Below, one piece after another: positions 33,659 through 38,181 of a stretch of 38,181 nt of DNA. How positions within the stretch are numbered: position 1 is the stretch's first letter; every line of letters starts with the position of its first letter. The notes under the pieces are model-generated. The model was not told the DNA's origin, did not search any database, and saw nothing but the letters and a program-made list of their open reading frames with translations. The stretch is taken from contig CAJVPJ010000166.1 of assembly GCA_910592205.1 (NCBI GenBank), positions 1-38,181 on the forward strand, in the 5' to 3' direction. A program made the translations under genes and the position numbers. This DNA is from Paraglomus occultum (Eukaryota; Glomeromycota; Glomeromycetes; Paraglomerales; Paraglomeraceae).

Positions 33659-35028
33659 ATGTCTGGGCATTTACGCAACAAAATCCTCGTTCTTGGTCGC
33701 CGTGGTGTGGGAAAGCTTTCTCTTGTAAAAAGTAATTGCTTATTCAATGCCCAGAAACCTTTTCGTTTTCGTTTCCATTCATTGTTTGATCAATTGATTT
33801 TAGAAATTCTGGAATTAACTTCGCAAGAGTTTCGAGCTCATGAACCAAATAATCATTCTGGTCTAAAAGTTCCATGGAATATTACAACAAGATATTACGT
33901 CGCGGACGTTCTTTTTTGGATTGAGGAAACTGATGATGTTAATCAACAAATCCTCGATGAGTATATGGACGAAGAGAACGGTATTGGGCGTGTAGTGGAT
34001 GCAATAATCTTTGTCTTTCAAAAAGATAAGGTTGTTCTTATATGGATGGTGCACACCTTCGAAACTAAAGTCCTTCGAATGACCAGTCGTTTACACGCAA
34101 GTACTGATTTGTGTTTTAAATACGTACAGCCTACAAGTTTTGATGATATAAAGATGTTTCTGCCGTTTTTCCAGAAATATGAGCCTTCGATACTGCTTGC
34201 TGTTGGTTCTGGCACTTCTGTGCTGGATCCTGAAGATAATGTGTATAATTCCTGGTGTTTGAGTAATGGATTTGAGTACATTGATTTGGAAGTAAGTCCA
34301 TCAGTTTCTGATGGTAGGCATATGTTACTTGTCCACAAAACCGTCGTCCATCACGAAATAAGTCTCTGAGCTTAATATCATGCATGTGATTGCAATAGAG
34401 TCCGCAGGATTGATGCGGATACTTGAAGCTTTACAGTCACACGTTTGGGATGGATTTCAAAGGATACAGCAGAATGAAATAAGAGACAACGAGGCTTATT
34501 TGGATTCTAACGCCGAGACAGGTCAGTTTATAGCAATGTTGATAGACTTAAGCGTTATGGTTACATGATGTTGTTTAAAAGAAACCTTATTGCCACAGAT
34601 CCAAGACGTTTTATCCAAGATATGAATCCATTATCCCTTAATCAGAATGCTGATGAAAACGTTGAATTATTTGGAGATAGTAAGTTTGTTTAAGCTTTCT
34701 CTCCTTTCGTATGTTTGTAGTTTTCAGTGGTTTATATGCATTCTTTCAGTTCTTCCAACCGAAGCTGAACTTGACTTAATACGTGAGCAACTCTTTGGAG
34801 ATCTTGATGATGATGATGGCTTAGATAGGGTTCTTACGCGGTTGCACAGTTTGAGAGGTATTTTTTCGTTTTAACAATATGATGGAATACATGTACCCAA
34901 CTGTCTATTAATATCTATAACGTGTCGTGTTTGTAGAACGAGGACAGTCTCTTCCTGATGATGAACGGAGAAGGTTAGCAGCAAGTGTAGCTTGGTCTTT
35001 TGGAATGCAGTTCGGCGGTTTGAGGTAA
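33659..35028 (+). CDS. AAGAB/p34 (Irc6)-like adaptin-binding, Rab-like protein
   Basis: Seven exons (33659-33731, 33804-34030, 34130-34291, 34401-34521, 34599-34679, 34750-34857, 34937-35028) give 287 residues (human AAGAB 315). The family binds the alpha and gamma adaptins of AP-2 and AP-1 and assists adaptor assembly in clathrin traffic; yeast Irc6 is the counterpart. Visible: MSGHLRNKILVLGRRGVGKL, a P-loop-like GTPase start; LKVPWNITTRYYVADV; AIIFVF in the Rab-like core; ILLAVGSGTS; GFEYIDLE; then RILEALQSHVWDGF and an acidic C-terminal helix region (EAELDLIREQLFGDLDDDD) ending DDERRRLAASVAWSFGMQFG, as in the family. The first two introns lack in-frame stops, so naive translation reads through them; the spliced version matches the family better. 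The exon 4 acceptor (atagag|TCC) is the least certain. Confidence 0.85.
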
Positions 35029-36989
35029 CAGGGGACTACTGACAACACAGCGAAATTGTTGTATAGTACTTTTCGTAGTAATATTATCTCTTGTAATATG
35101 TAATTGAGTCGTCTATGGATTTGAAATAAATGCGACGACCATAACACGTTACTCTCTTAGTTGGTCTAGTGAAGAAAACATCATTGATAGGTATATATTT
35201 CGTTATGTTGGGGGCCGGTTTTTGGATCATTATAAGATATAAGGAGATATTTTTGGAGATTTTCGGGAATTAAATATTCTTGAAGATTTTCAATTTCGGT
35301 TGAAACTTATTTTGGTTTACTATACAAAACCAAAGTCCGAGTTTATTTCTATATTTATTTGATGAAGGAGGCAGCCGAGGAAAACATGACGAAGGAGCAA
35401 AAGCATGATAAAATTTTTTGGTTACTTCGACCTATTTAAGTCACTGTTGCTTCAAAATTTTTACTATTACCTATCTATTCTGGACAAACGCGTGTTTGTT
35501 TAATATGTATAATGAATCAATTATAATTAATGATTGTAAGAGTACCTATGGCTAAAAGGGATTGTTGGTAATATTCCGGAGAATATTAATTATAAACGTA
35601 CAAACAATCAAAGCATACTATCCTGCTGAAACAGATGGCCCTTACCATTGAATTCCTTATTTATTATCAAAGACACTAGATGTTTTTTCCAGTGTCTGTA
35701 TGTAATCTAATCTACTTATTTTACCTCACCTTTACCAATCTTTTACCTGAAAACTCACGTTTACAATACTAAATCTAGTGCCAGAGTCCTTCCGTCAAAT
35801 ATTGTAGTTTTGCTTTTCACAGTCCAGTTTCTTTCTTAATGCACCATATTCTCTTTGCTGATAACTAAGGAGGTTAACACGTAAGAAAAAATTTTCATTG
35901 TGAGCAAATTTCTTAGTACAAACTTCGATACTGGTTTTTTCAATAATAATAAATTCTTTTTCATTTGCTCGGCAAAAATTTCCTGTTTTTGTTAATGTAC
36001 TTTATGATGGTACGAGAGACGGTTGTTCTATGAACTGTGGTTGATCATCATTCAGTTAAGCTAGCAGGCGTTAAATGATTTATATATTTAATGTTCTTAT
36101 GTTTACTTACAAAAACACACGTGTCTGGCCAAAGCAAGATTACGTGTATTAATATTAACAGATTAAATTTTGGATTACGATTTTGTGCAATTTATAAATT
36201 TGGGATGTGAAATACTTTTGCCCGGGCATTGATTTATAGTAAATTATAAAGAATTGCAATATTGATGTAATTACGTTTCTTTAAAAACACATCGACCAAT
36301 TTGCCTTACTATTACGATCTTTTGTTAAATTGTTTGATTGTCGTACGATTCATTATTCCGCCGATTGCCTTAGCTGTCTACAGTTGTCATCTGCGGATTT
36401 GTTGAAGCGATGGCTATTTAGAAAATTGCGTAACGTTGGAGCTTTGATAAAAAGGATTGTAAGTTAGGTAACCACAAAGAATAGAATCATTGATTTGAAT
36501 CGATGCAATGATTCAAAACAACAATTGGATGATTGAGCAAAGAACAAAACGATTGAATATTTGAATTTGTTGATAGTCAAAACAATTGGGTTTGCCAAAA
36601 AAAACATATGGTGAGTCACTTCAAAAGTAAATGGAACATTAGACGTTATTAGAGACACTAATTTTTCTTTTATTAATATTATTCATATTTGTTATTCGTA
36701 AATTTGATTGGACGACTTTCCCTATAGTGCATGGATGCCCTTAAATGTCGTGACTTAGACTTATATATAAAGTAGACAGTAATATGGGGCAGACTGCAAC
36801 AAAACCAGACAAAGTGAACATTCTATAAATGTGGGACTGTTTATGGTGTGGCTGTAAAATTAACCAGTGTGACTCACGATGTTTTGCCTTGTTAATTTTA
36901 ATGCTCCCTTTATCATACCAATGGGATGATTATAACAATAAACCATAACAGGATTAATATAGGATTATCTCTATATATAAAAATATTAA
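35029..36989. other. AT-rich stretch with no supported gene
   Basis: Only short AT-driven frames. The part near 35200-35440 has repeat-like wording (a GA-rich stretch around 35366-35405), but I cannot show a second copy within the window. Confidence 0.4.
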
Positions 36990-37250
36990 TATGAAACTAA
37001 TTTACATCAAATCCACTATGGAACCCAAGAATTACAGCACCATAGAAGTATTTTAAAGAAAGCTCAAGGAGAAAAAATTGCTCCCTAGGTTTTAAAATCA
37101 ACAATACTAATACTCAAACACTCCAGGCATATCTAGATCAAGAAAAATTACATATGAGATTTATCCAGAAGAAAGGAAATTATAACTAATAAATGAACAT
37201 TAACACCAACTTATGATGAACCAAAAAAGAAAAGAAGACTGGCAGAATAA
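36990..37250 (+). pseudogene. Mollicute-code protein fragment, frame-broken, TGA read as Trp
   Basis: Three overlapping plus-strand pieces join by single-base frame slips. The first (36990-37088) includes HYGTQELQHHRSILKKAQGE. The second (37088 to about 37146) includes KINNTNTQTLQAYLDQEK. The third starts ITYEIYPEERKL and, after one more slip, reads ITNKWTLTPTYDEP and KKKRRLAE to TAA 37248-37250. The Trp in ITNKW is a TGA (37194-37196). Lys/Glu-rich, AT-biased wording and TGA at a Trp-like position suggest origin from a genome using translation table 4. No family recognised. Confidence 0.45.
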
Positions 37251-37265
37251 ACAATCAAACCATTA

Positions 37266-37325
37266 TTAATTATCCTCCTCATCCTCATCCTCTTCTTCTA
37301 GTTCAGCAGGGGAGTTTCATCATTG
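37266..37325 (-). pseudogene. Acidic C-terminal fragment with tandem TGA read as Trp
   Basis: The minus strand reads Q-W-W-N-S-P-A-E-L-E-E-E-D-E-D-E-E-D-N and then TAA, where both Trp are TGA (37320-37322 and 37317-37319). An acidic tail of this kind is common at bacterial protein ends (for example single-stranded DNA-binding proteins), but the ending here does not match the SSB tip. Another minus-strand frame just upstream reads FSAWAAGGGIRLLL with TGA as Trp. Confidence 0.35.
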
Positions 37326-37362
37326 AGCCAGGAGTTTTCTTTTCCAGCTCAACCAAGACTAC

Positions 37363-37819
37363 TTAGTAATAAACGAATTCCTCCTCCAGCTGCTCAAGCA
37401 GAAAAATTATTAATTTTCAGAAACCTTCTTGTTTATTATCCTCAAAAGGCTTTTCATATCGCTTCTTGCCATGATTTTGTCCACCTAACTTTTCTGCATA
37501 GTACTTAATGATTCCTTCTTCAGTAAATTCTTTCCCATCTCCATATTTAGATTTATCTAGCCTTTTGTCACCATCTTTGTAATCTTCCATCTCTTTCAAA
37601 ATTTGTTTTTGGAGATTACTATCTGCCTTGATTTCCTGTAAATATAAAGCAATAGTCTCTACCACTATTTCAGGGTCTCAAGTAAAGAATCAATCTAATC
37701 AATCTTGATTTTTATCCTTGGGATCAGGAAGATCATAAATATCATCAATTAACTCTAGTTTTTTAGCTAAAGTTTCTTTACAGTATTTAATTATGTTAGT
37801 AGTGTTGATTTTAGCTCCT
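37363..37819 (-). pseudogene. Bacterial (mollicute-code) ORF with in-frame TGA codons
   Basis: From about 37819 the minus strand reads GAKINTTNIIKYCKETLAKK, then LIDDIYDLPDPKDKNQD, then W-L-D-W-F-F-T-W-D-P-E where the three Trp are TGA at 37699-37701, 37690-37692 and 37678-37680. It continues IVVETIALYLQEIKADSN, MEDYKDGDKRLDKSKYGDGK and IIKYYAEKLGGQNHGKK to a TGA at 37417-37419, which could again be Trp before TAA 37363-37365. It is open for about 150 codons apart from TGA. Three TGA codons within 24 nt in an otherwise uninterrupted, protein-like frame are best explained by translation table 4. Function unknown; no intron signals needed. Confidence 0.6.
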
Positions 37820-38100
37820 TTACAATAACTTTATCAGCCAATTTTTTAATTTCATCAGCCTTGATTTTAAAATCAATATTTTGTGAATAAGCAAATCATT
37901 TTTAGTTAGATCACTAAACACATTAGTTTTGACTCCTAAGGCTGCTTTTAGTTCCATTGGAAGAATTCTCTTTTCAGGAGGAGTTGGACCATGCTTAATA
38001 TAGTGAGTGAGTTGATCTAACTCATTTTGTTCCACCAGATCTAATCCCCTTCCCACTGATACTGATTCTAAAGAATCTTTGATTTCACTTAAATAATTTC
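37820..38100 (-). pseudogene. Upstream part of the same mollicute-like coding region, frame-shifted
   Basis: The minus strand reads ARTVRNYLSEIKDSLESVSV, GRGLDLVEQNELDQLTHYIK, HGPTPPEKRILPMELKAALG and FSDLTK in one frame. It then slips to WFAYSQNIDFKIKADEIKKL (Trp again a TGA) and ADKVIVK, and slips once more into the frame of the 37819 fragment. The three pieces read smoothly as one protein of bacterial character, so this is a pseudogene with at least two frameshifts. The family is not recognised. Confidence 0.5.
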
Positions 38101-38110
38101 TTACTGTTCT

Positions 38111-38181
38111 GGCCCAAATTCAAATCCGGCCCGATCCACAATCGGGCCAGCCCGTTGTGCAATTTTGCTACGGGCTGGCCC
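38111..38181. repeat. GGGCC-rich fold-back repeat at the window edge
   Basis: GGCCCGAT (38128-38135) and ATCGGGCC (38141-38148) pair across a 5-nt loop. GGGCCAGCCCG (38144-38154) is the exact reverse complement of CGGGCTGGCCC (38171-38181). Its G+C content contrasts sharply with the AT-rich surroundings. It may be the end of an interspersed repeat that continues beyond the window. Confidence 0.7.

Noticed and set aside
33732-33803. In-frame sequence in the AAGAB-like gene read as coding
   Set aside because: It has a good donor (gtaatt) and acceptor (attttag), and removing it joins GKLSLVK to ILELTS as in the family.

Overview
The window is strongly AT-rich eukaryotic nuclear DNA. Every confident gene is broken by short GT-AG introns (mostly 60-170 bp), and long stretches of gene-poor sequence hold decayed transposons. 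The protein set points to an early-diverging (Mucoromycota-type) fungus: kexin, eIF3i, Ubc13, the ATP synthase epsilon subunit, an Irc6/AAGAB-type adaptin-binding protein, a DNMT1-class methyltransferase, an SS18/SSXT protein and an alkyl-DHAP-synthase-like protein. A short coiled-coil ORF at 7.7 kb has the look of a family very abundant in arbuscular mycorrhizal fungi (Rhizophagus and relatives). A segment at the right end reads as mollicute-code sequence, which fits the Mollicutes-related endobacteria of those fungi. Glomeromycotina is therefore my best guess; it is an inference.

Layout. 0.9-3.4 kb (-): alkylglycerone-phosphate-synthase-like flavoprotein, 7 exons, N-terminal PTS2. 3.9-5.4 kb (-): eIF3i, 5 exons, the first coding exon being only the ATG. 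5.4-13.2 kb: gene-poor, with a Tc1/mariner relic, a coiled-coil ORF and other transposon-like fragments. 13.2-16.4 kb (+): kexin, 7 exons. 17.4-21.4 kb (-): DNMT1, convergent with kexin. 21.8-22.0 kb: second Tc1 relic. 24.3-26.6 kb (+): SS18-family protein with a poly-Gln tract. 26.9-27.7 kb (-): thioredoxin-like protein. 29.9-31.5 kb: an unrecognised two-exon gene, Tigger/pogo-type element ends and a 187-bp MITE sitting in an open frame. 31.6-32.4 kb (+): UBC13. 32.7-33.0 kb (-): ATP15, 58 residues. 33.7-35.0 kb (+): AAGAB/Irc6-like. 35.0-37.0 kb: no gene seen. 37.0-38.1 kb: broken coding fragments in which TGA must be read as Trp, ending at a GGGCC-rich fold-back at the window edge.

The nine well-supported genes are independent nuclear housekeeping or regulatory genes, not an operon or cluster. 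Two act in chromatin (DNMT1, SS18), one in secretory proteolysis (kexin), one in clathrin-adaptor traffic (AAGAB/Irc6), and the rest in translation initiation, K63 ubiquitin signalling, mitochondrial ATP synthesis, redox and lipid metabolism. I assembled exons by hand from homology to family sequences I know and from splice-site phase; all listed exon sets keep frame. The most unusual findings are the TGA=Trp fragments next to fungal genes, the altered catalytic residues of the alkyl-DHAP-synthase-like protein, and the MITE whose removal restores an open frame.
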